Below, one piece after another: positions 9,697 to 21,178 of a stretch of 64,000 nt of DNA (position 1 is its first letter; each line of letters starts with the position of its first letter). The notes under the pieces are model-generated. The model worked only from the letters and a program-made list of their open reading frames with translations, was not told the origin of the DNA and did no database searches. The DNA comes from Marsupella aquatica (taxonomy: Eukaryota > Marchantiophyta), in NCBI GenBank assembly GCA_973895155.1, contig OZ316897.1, positions 1,240,001 through 1,304,000 of the forward strand. Reading direction: 5' to 3'. The position numbers and the translations under genes were made by a program.

Positions 9697-11151
9697 ACTT
9701 CATCATCGGAAGTGGGCCCAGCAGCAGACGAACCTCCTAATACTGAGGCTAATAGGGATTTACACCATGATATGGGAGTGTCAGCTACCCTTGAGCCATT
9801 TGCACCAGAAGTATCCAAACTTGGACTTCAGCCGGCAAACCTCACGGATGGAATTGTGGATCCAAAAGCTTGTCAGAAAATCGAAATTGAGCCAGGCAAG
9901 TTTTTGAATATTGGTAAGCATATCGAAGGAGAGCTACGGGAACAGTATATCAGTTTATTAACCCAGTATAAAGATGTCTTTGCCTGGAGTCATTCTGATT
10001 TAAAAGGTATCCATCCACATTTGGGCGAACATCGTATTGACCTTATGGAAGGAGCAGTACCTGTCCGACAGAGACAGTACCGTTTGAATCCCAAATATTC
10101 CATCCTGGTTAAAGACGAGTTGGACAAGCTCACGACTGCTGGATTTATCTACCCGGTCTTGAGTAGTGAATGGGTCTCACCAATTGTCATTGTCCCCAAA
10201 AAGCCGGGACCCGATGGTAAAACGAAAATTCGCGTTTGTCAAGACTTCCGGAAGTTGAATGCTGCCACTCGGAAAGATCATTATCCTTTGCCATTTATTG
10301 ATCTGGTACTTGATTCAGTGGCCTTGCATGAGTTATACAGTTTTTTAGATGGGTACTCTGGTTATAACCAGGTGTCCATTCGGAAGGAGGATCGCGACAA
10401 GACTACGTTCACCACCGACTGGGGTACATATGCATTTACCATGATGCCTTTTGGGCTGTGTAATGCCCCGGGTACTTTTCAGCGCATTATGATGATTATT
10501 TTTCAAGAATATTTGCGGCATTTCATGGAGATTTTTATTGACGACTTTTGTGTTTACGGGTCAGCGGCTGAACACCTCGTCCATTTGGAGAAGACATTTC
10601 AGAAGTGTAGAGAGGCTCAGTTGTGTCTTCATCCAGAAAAGTGCTTTATTGGTATGAAGGAGGGAATTTTGTTAGGCCATGTTATTTCACAACGCGGCAT
10701 TGAGGTTGATACAGAGAAGGTTAGAGTAATTATGGAGTTGCAACCACCGACCGATTTAAAGCAGCTTCGTGCTTTTCTGCTCATGTGGGACATCAAAGCT
10801 ACTATGGATTGTTGGAATTCTTTACCCCGTGCTTTCCAACATTCCTTTGAAGGCAAGATCAAACTGGGAGGACATGCTATTCAACACTTTGTTATTGATC
10901 CAGGCTCTCGAATTAATTTCCTCTCCCACAGACTGTGCCAGCAATTTGTTCATCAAGAAGTACAACCGATATCTGCTCAGATATCAATCGATGGACGAAT
11001 CATTAATCTTTGGGGAAGAGTTAAAGGAGTCCCAATACAGATCGGAGAAGAATTCCATGACCTCGATTTTTATATTCTGGATTCGGATATCTCCCAACTC
11101 CCGTCAATGATTTTGAGCACTACTTGGATTATTAAGCCAGAATATTATTAA
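9691..11151 (+). CDS. pol: Element A reverse transcriptase fused to a second retropepsin-like domain
   Basis: In frame with gag-protease, open from the codon after the UGA; the first ATG is at 9712. RT motifs: FRKLNAATRKDHYPLPF, FLDGYSGYNQV, PFGLCNAPGTFQR and the catalytic F-I-D-D at 10534-10545. Homology to the polymerase of element B stops abruptly near 10780, at the LRAFL position just past RT. Instead of RNase H and integrase there are about 120 residues resembling an RVP_2-type aspartic protease: HFVIDPGSRINFLSHRL, with D-P-G-S at 10897-10908, and a late ILSTTWI resembling the usual ILGxxWL. The Pro at the second active-site position may disable it. The domain call is by pattern only. 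Confidence 0.8.
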   Translation, partial: QLTSSSEVGPAADEPPNTEANRDLHHDMGVSATLEPFAPEVSKLGLQPANLTDGIVDPKACQKIEIEPGKFLNIGKHIEGELREQYISLLTQYKDVFAWSHSDLKGIHPHLGEHRIDLMEGAVPVRQRQYRLNPKYSILVKDELDKLTTAGFIYPVLSSEWVSPIVIVPKKPGPDGKTKIRVCQDFRKLNAATRKDHYPLPFIDLVLDSVALHELYSFLDGYSGYNQVSIRKEDRDKTTFTTDWGTYAFTMMPFGLCNAPGTFQRIMMIIFQEYLRHFMEIFIDDFCVYGSAAEHLVHLEKTFQKCREAQLCLHPEKCFIGMKEGILLGHVISQRGIEVDTEKVRVIMELQPPTDLKQLRAFLLMWDIKATMDCWNSLPRAFQHSFEGKIKLGGHAIQHFVIDPGSRINFLSHRLCQQFVHQEVQPISAQISIDGRIINLWGRVKGVPIQIGEEFHDLDFYILDSDISQLPSMILSTTWIIKPEYY

Positions 11152-11214
11152 TGAAGAACATGTCACTCGCTTCTGATTCAATTCGGTCATGTCTTGTGGG
11201 GACACGGCGAAATT

Positions 11215-11228
11215 TAAGTGGAGGGCTA
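11215..11228 (+). other. Polypurine tract of element A
   Basis: AAGTGGAGGGCTA ends directly at the TG of the 3' LTR, the expected place for the plus-strand primer. Element B has a comparable GAGGAGGGGGCTA before TGTGAG at 33874. Confidence 0.8.
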
Positions 11229-12618
11229 TGTGGTATGGGTGTCCCTGCAATTTTTTCTGGAAACTTGTTTATTTTTAGCATATCACAAGATTTACTTACA
11301 CTTTAGACACCTTCCGGCCAACATTTACTTGTTCTGGACACTTATAGAAATATTTGACATCTCCGGCTTTCCTGACGATTCCTAGTGTACTTTGCCCGAC
11401 GCTGTGACCAGCGCCCGTTTCTTTTACTCAAGACGCTGCGGAAGCGTCCAACCTCCTCATGACGCTTTTGGCAGTGCCCGACCGCCACCAAGACTCTATG
11501 AGGATTTCGACCGACGCTGTGGAAAGCGTCAGCTTCAACACACGACGCTGTGAGCAGCGTCCACCCTAGTATTGACGCTGTGAGCAGTGTGAGCAGCGTC
11601 CGTTGGTTTTACTTAAGACGCTTCTAGCAGCGTCCAGATTCTCCCGACGCTTCTAGCAGCGTCCGCTCAACACTTAGTTTTTGAAGTAGATTACTAGTAA
11701 AGTAGTATTCTACCACCCTTGTTGAAGTACTTATGCTGTGCTTCTCCCTTGTTTAGTTTTAAGCTTGGAAAGGCACGACTGTTCTTACCTCCTCCATTTT
11801 AGGATTCCAGCACTTATAAGACAGAGTAGAATGCTCATTTGAAGTAGAGAGAAATAGAGTTAATGCTGTATTCAGAATTGAGTCTTCTGAATAGTTTTCT
11901 CCTCCTTCCATTGTAACAAGGCATGCTGTGAGTGTTTTGTATGGAAGTAAAGCTATATTGATTGAAGTTAAGATTGAATTCAAGAGATTCCTGTGGTGAT
12001 TGAATTCAGTTGCAGATTTCTGAAACTCGTATTGAATTCACTGCTAGGCTTGCTTGCAGAGTCGGGATTCGCTAGCCAATTCAAGAATAGTTAATGATAA
12101 ATGAGAAGTAAATTCTGATTCTCAGAGTAGTTAGTACTGTTGCTTTGATTCTGGAATATGGTTTAGAGTTTGACTGAATTGCGTATCGCTGATGTCAAAC
12201 CATGTTGACGGCATTTTAAATCATATCATTCATTTGCAATCAGAAAGCTTCTGCTTCATCAGATTGAGAATTCCATTATCATTAACCTTTGTGTTTTGAA
12301 GAGTGAGATGGATGAATTATGAGATAGATTTCATGTCTATACTGAGCCCAAATCCTTTCTGAAGGAGTGGCAGTAGCAGCTTGTAGTCTCTAAATCCTTA
12401 CTCATTTCTTCTCTAATTCATAAATCAGAAGTTCAGTTACTTTGTTGTTTGTTTATTCGATTTTTTTATTGAGAAGTGAAGTCAACATAGAGCTCAAGAC
12501 TCTAAATCACTCGGAGTGATAAAAGTTATACAATTCATTCTGAAATCTGTTCTTAAAGGGATCGAAACCCTGGTTTTAGGTGAGGAGAGTCACTTTTGAT
12601 ACTTAGCACTATACGACA
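11229..12618 (+). repeat. 3' LTR of element A
   Basis: Identical to 4029-5418 except for G at 11865. It carries the second copy of the hairpin array (11398-11664) and ends in CA directly before the TSD. Confidence 0.96.
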
Positions 12619-12623
12619 ATGAA
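12619..12623. repeat. Target-site duplication of element A, right copy
   Basis: ATGAA, matching 4024-4028. Confidence 0.93.
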
Positions 12624-13510
12624 ACTTTGTGTCAGAGATCCATTGCTTTTGACCACTCTCGGCAGGAGCATTTGTATGGACATTAACTTCTACTATATAT
12701 ATGATCTATAGGAAAAAAAATTAGTAAACACATTGTGTTATATTTAGCCACATTATCTCTATGCGAACAAATAATCGTAGTATTCTTGTCAACAAATCTG
12801 TATCCTTCTTGTTCAGAGACAAAACATTGTTGCAGGCAATTGTCTATTGCATGCTGACTAGGATTAGTTAGACGGATAGAATTTAAGAAATCTAAGAATT
12901 GAGAGTCAGATGCTTGACAAATAAGAGATGTCAAGTGATACCGCTGCATATGTTTGTATAAATAATGAATACAAAGATAAATGACACTGAGTACATATAT
13001 ACTCAGTTTCATGATTACACACAGGAGGCAATTGACACATATCTCCTACCAGAACAATTAGCTTCACTGTAAATGGATCATTTCCACGATTGTTACCTTG
13101 AAGAACTTCATGCAATCGTGAAGCTATGCTTTTCATGATTTTTGGTGTAAGCATGCTGCATTCATCAATAACTATAACATGAGAAGAAGCCAAAGAAGCA
13201 AAAATACTATTACTTCTATGCAACGGTAATAAAGCTCCTCTAACTGGTATTTTGAATGCATGATGGACAGTCGTTGCCGAAGCATCTAGTCTAATTAATT
13301 GCAGCAACTGCTGTCAGTAGTGGATGTTAAAAGCACATTCTTTCCTTGTTGCTCCCAATAGCTCTTCATAAAACCCATAAAAAAGGTTTTACCTGTTCCC
13401 GGGGAACCTGTAATCTTATGAGGCCCTCAAAGGACGTGCCTGTAGGGGTTCTGAAGGGACAACGAGTTACATGATCAAGGAATACCATTTCCCAATCTAA
13501 CCTTTGGAAC
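12619..13510 (-). pseudogene. PIF1/Helitron-type helicase, ATPase core piece
   Basis: Reading leftwards on the minus strand: Walker A GSPGTGKTFF at about 13370-13410; TTVHHAFKIP near 13250; Walker B-type VIVIDECSM near 13150; VGDMCQLPPV near 13040; then an FLDFLNSIRL...TIICSHRDNVAKYN segment at 12750-12910. This is the order found in SF1B helicases of the PIF1 and Helitron RepHel families, which unwind DNA in a 5'-3' direction. Frameshifts near 13430, 13310 and 13000 make it a pseudogene. The end of the gene continues at 4028 after element A. At its right edge it runs directly into the gag start of element B. Whether it began as a Helitron or a host PIF1 gene cannot be told. Confidence 0.8.
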
Positions 13511-13521
13511 CATCATGAGGA

Positions 13522-16500
13522 ATGACTGATAAGAATAAACACATTTGGAAGAAGAGGGAAGGATTTCCTGACAAACCATTAGAGTCTCCAGAATTGATTA
13601 ACGAATTCCACTCACCAAAATTTCCAGCTCCTGGGAACGTCACAAATCGGGTGTCAACCTTACAGCAACAGGAGGGAAGTGGCACATTGGAAAAGCCGTC
13701 TGCTAGCAGACCATTGTTTGTTAACTTGCGCTCGGGACCTAAGGAGATAATTCCTAGAAAAGCACAAAAGCCGCGAGGTAACACATTAAGGAGATCCACT
13801 AGCCTAGACGAAGACATAACCACAGGGTCACCTGGGTTTACAGCTTATGGTATTTCTAATGAGAAAAAGGTTGTGGAACATGAAATAATTTCGGTTGTTG
13901 CTAAAACAAGGGAATCAGAAATTTCAGAACAAAGCCCAAATGAAGGCCGAGAGCCAGAAGTATTGAGTGAAGATCATGTATTGTCACCTCCGCCCTCTAA
14001 AGTTAGCCCATGGGAGCCAACTTTGGAAACCACCCTGGCTCACACTACACCTGAGGAATTCTTTGACTTGCCAGAACAATTAAGGGAAGAGGGTTTTGAC
14101 CGGCAAGAAGAGGTATACAGGAATACCACGACTGATACAGGAGGGGAGTCCAGCAGTCAAAACACTTTCGAATCAGATAAGTCCCCCAATCAAAAACTTG
14201 TGGTGCCCAATAATTCCTTGTCAACATCACCTACAATAATACCTGTTCCGCCCATTACCCCACCTACTTTTAATAAGATTCAAACAGCAAGTATGGCTAG
14301 TCGTTCGAGAGTACGGTACCAGAATTTTCGTGGCAGGAAGGAGGATGCAGAAACTTGGATGGATGACTTTGAAGCGGTGGCAACCTCCAATGGGGATGAT
14401 GCACCGGATCTTAAAGCCAAAATATTTGGAGGTTTGATGAAAGGAGAGGCAAGAACTTGGCACTCTGGACTTGCGGACAAGGCCAATTGGCCAAACGTTA
14501 AGACATAATTTCTTAAGGTTTTCCGTGAGGAGGGAGCTACATCAAGAGCGTTCACTCGACTTAGCTTTGTAACAATGAAAAGAGGTGAGTCTTTACGAAC
14601 ATATCTACAGAAAGTCACCAAGTTGGCTAAGAAAGTTGCACCCGCACCACCAGCCAACATGACCAAAGAATGGTTCATCCAGGGACTTTATACAAAGTTA
14701 AATGCATTTGTTAGACAACATAATCCTACAACACTAGAGGAGGCCTATGAAGTTGCCCAAGCATATATTGACTCCGAGCTTTCTCAAAGGAAGAATTTGT
14801 TAAAAGAATTAAGGAAGGACAGTAAGAAGAAAAAGAAGAAAAATAAGAGGAAAGCTAAGAAAGACCGTGACTCCTCGTCTTCATCTTCTTCTGGGAGTTC
14901 TACCACAACTAAGAGCAGTACCTCATCTTCCTCTACCTCCTCAAGTGATTCAGAATCCTCAACGGACGACAAAAAGAGTAAAAATAGGACGAAGAAAAAG
15001 AAAGTTGTTATTGTTAAAAAGAAAGATGGGAAAGTGGCAGATCAAATAGCGAGTCTCACCAAGGAAATGAAGAACCTTTCTGTGCATGTTGCTTCAGCCA
15101 GACCGCCTAGACGACAACCCACCCCCCAGAGATCAAATGTGTGGTGCACAGTATGTCGGAAGATGGGTCATTATCCACAAGAGTGTCCTTTTTTGAAGTC
15201 AGTAAGTTATGTAACCAATGGGGAATATGAGGAAGGAGAAGACCCTGCATACCCTACGTATTACCCTGATAATATTTATCAGGTGCAATCCGGACCAAGG
15301 ACTAGTGGTGCAGGGCCAGTCCAATATTTTCCACCGACAACTCCAGTCTTGCACCCCAGCACTAATAGACCAACATATAAACCGCCTATGGCTCCTCCTG
15401 GAGGTTACCCACCTAGAAGCCAGTTGACCAGAGGTGTTTGTTGGAATTGTGGTGCCAAAGACCACTTTTCTCCATCTTGTCCGTGGCCTAAGAGGGATTT
15501 AGGTTATGAACCCTTATGCGGAAATTGTGGGAAGGGAGGCCATCTACCTGTAGAGTGCCCTGAGCCAAAGAAGCCCAAGATGCTTGTTAGATATGTGAAG
15601 GACCCGGTTAAAGAGACCCCCCAACCGGAACCAGCAGTACGAATGGTTTTTTATGAGGAGGAGGAGATTGACCAATGTAGATTGGTGAGAACGGAGGTAC
15701 ATGAGGATGTAAGGTGTGTGGCAGAGGAAAAACATCCAGTTATTCAGTTGGGTGCCTTGTCTGGAGTTACTTTTGACACTTACCACAAAAATTTGATTAA
15801 GAAGGAAGAACATGATCAACCCAATACCCAGGTTAGAAATTGTGACAGGATTTTGAATGTGTTTGCGGCAACTCGGTCTCAGTCTTGGAAAGAGGAAATG
15901 ACCACTCACTCGGAAAAGAAGAAACAGAGGAAGGAGCCAGACAGGACCAAGGAAACCAAAAGAGAAACTAAGGTGGATGAGACGAGCCTGTTTGACCGGA
16001 ATGACCCAAAATATTTCTTGCCTGATATATCCAAGGAAGTGAAAGAGATCATTGCAAGCGAAATGAATAAGGGCGAAATAAGGGGACAGAGCCTGAGAAT
16101 TTGAATGCCAAAGAGCCTGAGAAGAAGGTAACATTCAAAATGAATCCTCTGAAATTAAAGATTGATGGAAGACAGGGAGGTTATGATATTGTGGATGATG
16201 TAAGTAACCTCAAAGCCAACATCACTATTGGAGAATTATTACGAACCAATGCACAATTCCGGAAGCAAATGAGAACCCTCGTGGCTTCTCGGAAGAGACC
16301 TTACAAATTGCCTGAGGTGGAGATTGATGGATTATGGAAGATTGAATGTGTAGGTCATGGACCACCAGAAATTGAGATTCAAATTGATGGATGTATTTTA
16401 AAGCGAGTACCGGTGGATGGAGGATCCAGTGTCAACATCATGACAGAACAGACAGCATTTGATCTAGGATATATGTCCTTCAAACCCACCCCTCGCATTT

Positions 16501-16860
16501 TGAGGATGGCAGATCAGACCAGAGTAACCCCAATAGGGATATTGGAGAAGATACCAACAGTCATTGGGGGAAAGGAGTTTCCTTTGGATTATATGATTCT
16601 GAGACCTTCCACTCCATCAACATTCCCAATTCTGTTGGGGCGTCCATGGCTCTATTACGCACGAGTCAAAGTGAATTGGCATGCCAAACAGTTTACTTTC
16701 GGTAAACCTAGTGTGACCATTAGTTGGGAGGACAAACCACATTTTGGAGAAACAGATGCAGATGAAGGATATACCTCCAATTCGACGATGTCAACATCAG
16801 ATGAAGATGAGCCAATTCAAAAGCAATCTAAGAGGCTGATTAAGAAAAGGGGAGACCAAG
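13522..16860 (+). pseudogene. gag-pro: Element B gag-protease, broken by stops and split by the CACTA
   Basis: Shares with element A the N-terminal ASRPLFVNLRSGPK block, the gag core (VRYQNFRGRKEDAETWMDDF), a Lys/Ser-rich stretch near 14810-14960 and three zinc knuckles (CTVCRKMGHYPQEC, CWNCGAKDHFSPSC, CGNCGKGGHLPVEC). The protease at 16340-16690 has VDGGSSVN, again D-G-G. A TAA at 14506-14508 and a frameshift near 16100 break the gene. At 16860 the CACTA element enters; removing it and one AAG copy would leave the reading frame continuous with 30644. Confidence 0.88.
16858..16860. repeat. Target-site duplication of the CACTA element, left copy
   Basis: AAG before CACTAGTA; repeated as AAG at 30641-30643 after the other end. 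Three bases is the CACTA-superfamily duplication length. Confidence 0.9.
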
Positions 16861-17640
16861 CACTAGTACAAAATAGGGTTCTAAAAGACTGCAACAAAGA
16901 CTAAAAACCCAGTCATTTTTACCAAGTAATGACTGGTCCAAAACAGTCTTTCCGGTCGAGTACTAACGGACATTTTAGTCACAGTCATTCGTGACAAATG
17001 ACTAAAACTACTTTGGTCATTTAAAGCGTTGCATAAATGACAGAAAGTCCATAATGACTACAAATCCGAAATGACTAGTTAGACGGCCGTCAGTCATTTA
17101 GAGACGTCTTAAATGACGCAACATTAACTAATAGTATCACAACACGTGGCGTCAAAATGCTCATCGATGTGACTATTTAACGAGTCATATAAGACAAGTT
17201 GTAAATGACGTAAAATATAGAACAAATGAGAGTGCGCCACATGGTGGATTGTGACCCTTTAAGTTAATGAATTTTAAGTCATTTCGGACATACGAAGTGA
17301 CAAAATGACATAAGAAATGACAGAATAACAATGAAAAACAATGGGCCACGTGCAGTCATTAGGATATCCGAAATGACAAGCCATTTGACCAAACATTGGC
17401 AAATGCTAATTTGACACATGGAGTCATTTTAGACATATTTGAGTAACTATCTAAATGACAAAGACATAGATAAAGACAATATTACACGTGTAGTCATATG
17501 GGTAGTCAATTGTATTGTCATTTTGGTAGCCAATTATAATGTCATTTTGGTAGTCCATTGCAAGTGTCATTTAAGGTGTCATTTCGATAATACATCCAAG
17601 GCGTCATAGAAGATATCATTTAGATTGTCACATTGGGTTT
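16861..17640. repeat. Left terminal and subterminal region of the CACTA
   Basis: The terminal repeat is followed by about 750 bases with some two dozen copies of AAATGAC or its complement GTCATTT, at irregular spacing and in both orientations. In En/Spm such subterminal repeats are bound by TnpA. It ends near a GGGTTTAGGGTTTAGGG stretch at 17634. Confidence 0.85.
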
Positions 17641-17962
17641 AGGGTTTAGGGACAAGAGACTGAAGAACAAGAGACTCACATCCAAAAATGCTTTCGCAAC
17701 AATTTGAGAAGGTCCTCTGAACAACAATGTCAACTCTATGACCATGCCATCATACCAAGAGACTGTGCTACATTTCAGAATCATATGAATGAAATACAAA
17801 AATATTTACTATATATTGCCTTTAGTGGACAAGTACACAAAAAACACCTCACTGTTCCGCAGAAGTCTATAACTCTGCAAATATCATAGATGAAGATGTT
17901 CTTTTCATGTACACTTCAACAAAATTGAGACCAAATTTCAAGAGAGCTGGCCTGACTACAAT

Positions 17963-20900
17963 CTAATACTTTCGAAGGTATCTAGAATTCCATAAAGCAT
18001 TCATCCCTTTCACATCCCCTAAACATATTTGCTTCTCCTCTGCATTTGGAATTGGCAAAGCCGCTTCAGGACAAAACACTTCCTTCACACTTACGCGAAT
18101 AAAAGGACTCTCAAACGAGGCACAATGAAACCGATCTTCTCCTGGCAGCCCTGTAACTTGAGCCAATGCAAGTACAGAGTGGTCCACAATGCTTCTTAAC
18201 TCAACAGCATCTCCTCGCATAAACTGTTAATGTCAACCACACTTCAATTAGTATTTACTGATACAAAACAGATAGAGAGACAACACAACTGAAACTCACT
18301 ATGCAAAAAAATAATACAATTTCATTACCTTTGCCGTTGGGTTTGGAGAGACTACTGGTACACGATGTACACTAGGCGAGACAGGAACAAAACTTGATTT
18401 CTTGGACTTCTTTGATTTCTTCAGTGGTGTTGCATGTTCCTTAGCCACTACATCTGTGGTTTCTTTCTCAACATCATCTTGCTCCTGCAGGACAGTAATT
18501 GGGTCTTCTCGTTGTTCTTGTACAAGAGATGGCTCTTTCATTGTTATCACGTCAACATTTGTTCCTTGCAAATCATGATTCTCTCCTGAAGAAATGGTCT
18601 TTGCTCCCTGTGATACAGGATTCTGTCCTGAAGAAGCTATGACAATCCAAAACAACCATTGCTTAGAAAAATTGAACTGTAAGAAGAGACCATATTCTGT
18701 GCAAGAGATTGGATTTTGTGCAAGTCTAAATGGGCCAAGTTATCAAGTACTTACCAGGGCACTCACCAGAGAAAGTCAAAGACCGTTTTCTGCTACTGCC
18801 TTTTGGTTCAATAGCAACCTTACTACCACTTGGCAATGATGTAGGTACATCATTGGATTGGCTTATTTGCCATTGTTGTTGATGCTGTACAATGAAGTTA
18901 GTCATCAATGATGTCAAACTCTCCAAACTCTGCTCTATTTTACATATTCGTTGTGGATTAACAGGAGCAGTATCCCTTGAAAGTGGAGTCTGCATTCACA
19001 AACAGACAAGTTAGTTTTGTGAGTCTGTTGGAAAACAACTAGAGTCCAACAATTTGATAGTACTGGGCACAAACTACCATAGTCCAACAACTTAGATATT
19101 CAGACATGAATGGGTTTAGGGTTACATACTGCTGATCCATGTGCTGATCCAGGTGCGGATCCAAGCCCAACAAAACTACCAGGTTGTTCGGCGCTTGCCA
19201 CACATGGGCTGACAACCACCTTTGGAGCTGAACAAACAGGAATAGGGGCCTTCACCTCTGTTATACCTGGACTTGCCCCTCTTTGCCGCTTCTGGAAAGA
19301 GACAATCAAATACAATCCAAGATAAATGTCAATGAAAGCTAACATCATGGACTATTCTAGCAAACAGAATATGAGATTCTAGTGGACAACTGTAGCAAAC
19401 AGTAAAATCATGGAATGTTCTTACCAATCGTTTGGCTGCTGCATTAGCACCTCCCCTGCCAAAATGCTCCATGTTTACCACTTCTGCTCTCCTTGCCTTC
19501 ATGACAGCGCTCTTTGCAATCAATGCTGGACTTGTGAAATGATCCACTAGTCTTGCCCACTTCTGTGGATCCAAATATGAGGGTCCAGGTTTGGAACGAT
19601 CAGCACCACATACCTTCCTCCAATAAGTATGCAACTTGTGACGTTCTCGCTTCAGTAATGTACGACAGTGACTGCTAAATTTCTTGTCACTTATTTTTCC
19701 TCCACCAATGTACTCCCAATCAGCATTCATCAATCCCCACACGTCTTCAACAGTCTTTGGAGATTGTCGGTTCCAATCTGGCACGGAAATGTCAAAACAT
19801 CTAAGCACAGCGGTACGCAGGTCTTCCATCCAGTACTGTTTATTTGGATGAGAATCGTCAATATCATTGTCAAAAACCTGCAAAAACCACCATGATCGAT
19901 CAATTTCTACACATGAACAAGCACCACAGTTACTGTGTAAATAAAATTGTACACCTTGCCCTATACTATTTGTAGGTCACGAAAGGACAAAGCTCAATTG
20001 ACAGTAGATCTGTGGAGTAATTCAAGTCTTACCGCTATTTCTTTGCCCTTCAGGTTTTGAGACTTCCTCTGTTGATAAGTAGCATCAAATTTCCTCTTGG
20101 CCTGCCTAGACTGCCTACGCTGCTGGGATGGATTGCTGGTGTTCTCTACATTGCAGCTTGCAAAATTAGATCTCATAATTGTGTAATACACAAAGAAAAC
20201 TGAACCTTCATCAGTCATGAATGACTTTGACATACCTGAACGTTGAGTAGAGCTCACTACTCCAGACTGTCCTGATTTTCCGAGGGATGCTGATGGAACC
20301 ACTAAAAGTCACACCAACCACTCAGGTCATGAGTCTTATTGTTGACATAAATCAACATTATTTCACAGAATTTTGAAATTTTGAGGAAATGAAAAATCAC
20401 AATGCATTGGAAAGCGTTTAGGGTTTCTCACTTTGCCATAGCTCGCCAGTGGCAGGGTCTCTCCAACATTGCACCATTCCGTTCATTGTAGGCCCTACCC
20501 TGTTGGGGGCAGGTTGTTTCTCTACAGACTTATTCTGTGGTTCCTTTTGTACCTCCTGGCCAAGTAACACACAATGTCCTGTAACTTGATGACATTACTG
20601 TTCAACATACATGTTACTCCCTTCAAGGGTATTGAAATAAAACAAGATTACCTTGGACAAATTATCTGGTCCATCATCTGCTGTGTACTCAGCCTCAGTG
20701 TCGTATTCTGATCCAGAGCCCTCCTCACTAGACTCTTCCATGTTCACTGTCGCAAGCTTTGATAATCTAGAGCTCTGCCTTCTCTGTGTGGTTATCTGAG
20801 TTGTAGTAGATGCTCGATGTGCACGACTTCTCTTTTTGGGCCCTACCTGTGCTGCACTCTTTCTGACAAACCAAACATTAATAGATCAACACCATAAGAG

Positions 20901-21095
20901 AGAACATGTGTTCAGCATGGAAGAAACTGATTTGACATAAGAGCAAAGACTGTAATTCAATCCGATTGCAACAGGACAAGTTCATACACACATGAAAAGG
21001 CTTGGACTGTCACCAAGTAGCTCTGCCAATTTCTTGTTGATTTCTGCTATGTTCCTATTTAGTTCCTCCTCATATGGAACGGTAGGCTGCATTCA
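17963..21095 (-). CDS. CACTA second gene, En/Spm plant-transposase (Transposase_24-like), multi-exon
   Basis: A run of short minus-strand coding blocks separated by intron-like gaps. The first, about 21090-20995, encodes PYEEELNRNIAEINKKLAEL. Next is a basic then acidic stretch at 20870-20650 (KKRSRAHR, then EESSEEGSGSEYDTEAEY). The core at 19883-19420 has DVWGLMNADWEYIGGGKISDK and a region rich in Arg and Trp, then LDPQKWARLVDHF, matching the pattern of plant Ptta/En/Spm proteins. Low-complexity blocks follow to 17963. It begins less than 100 bases after the tnpD stop, on the same strand, so the two may come from one alternatively spliced transcript as in En/Spm. Exon limits are approximate. 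Confidence 0.65.
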
Positions 21096-21178
21096 CAAAC
21101 TGGAGCATCCATGGATAAAACTTTAGTCTAAATTAAATAAACCAAACATACCCTGATTGTAACTAAGCTACAACCTGA

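Larger units (their letters stand above)
4029..12618 (+). mobile_element. Ty3/gypsy LTR retrotransposon A, young, lacks RNase H and integrase
   Basis: Complete 8,590-bp element: 1,390-bp LTRs starting TG and ending CA, primer site six bases inside, gag-protease ORF, in-frame UGA, RT ORF, purine tract, 3' LTR, and a 5-bp TSD. The LTRs differ at one base (4665 A, 11865 G), so insertion was recent. RNase H and integrase are absent; after RT the reading frame passes into a second retropepsin-like domain. There is no chromodomain. Protein layout and the tRNA-Asp primer site fit the non-chromovirus plant gypsy group (Athila/Tat-like), but lineage needs a tree. It interrupts a helicase pseudogene. 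Confidence 0.95.

Noticed and set aside
14784-14972. Minus-strand acidic frame opposite element B gag
   Set aside because: Antisense of the Lys/Ser-rich stretch, with no features of its own.
17630-17650. GGGTTTAGGGTTTAGGG considered as telomeric repeat
   Set aside because: Only about two to three units; too short to indicate an interstitial telomere.
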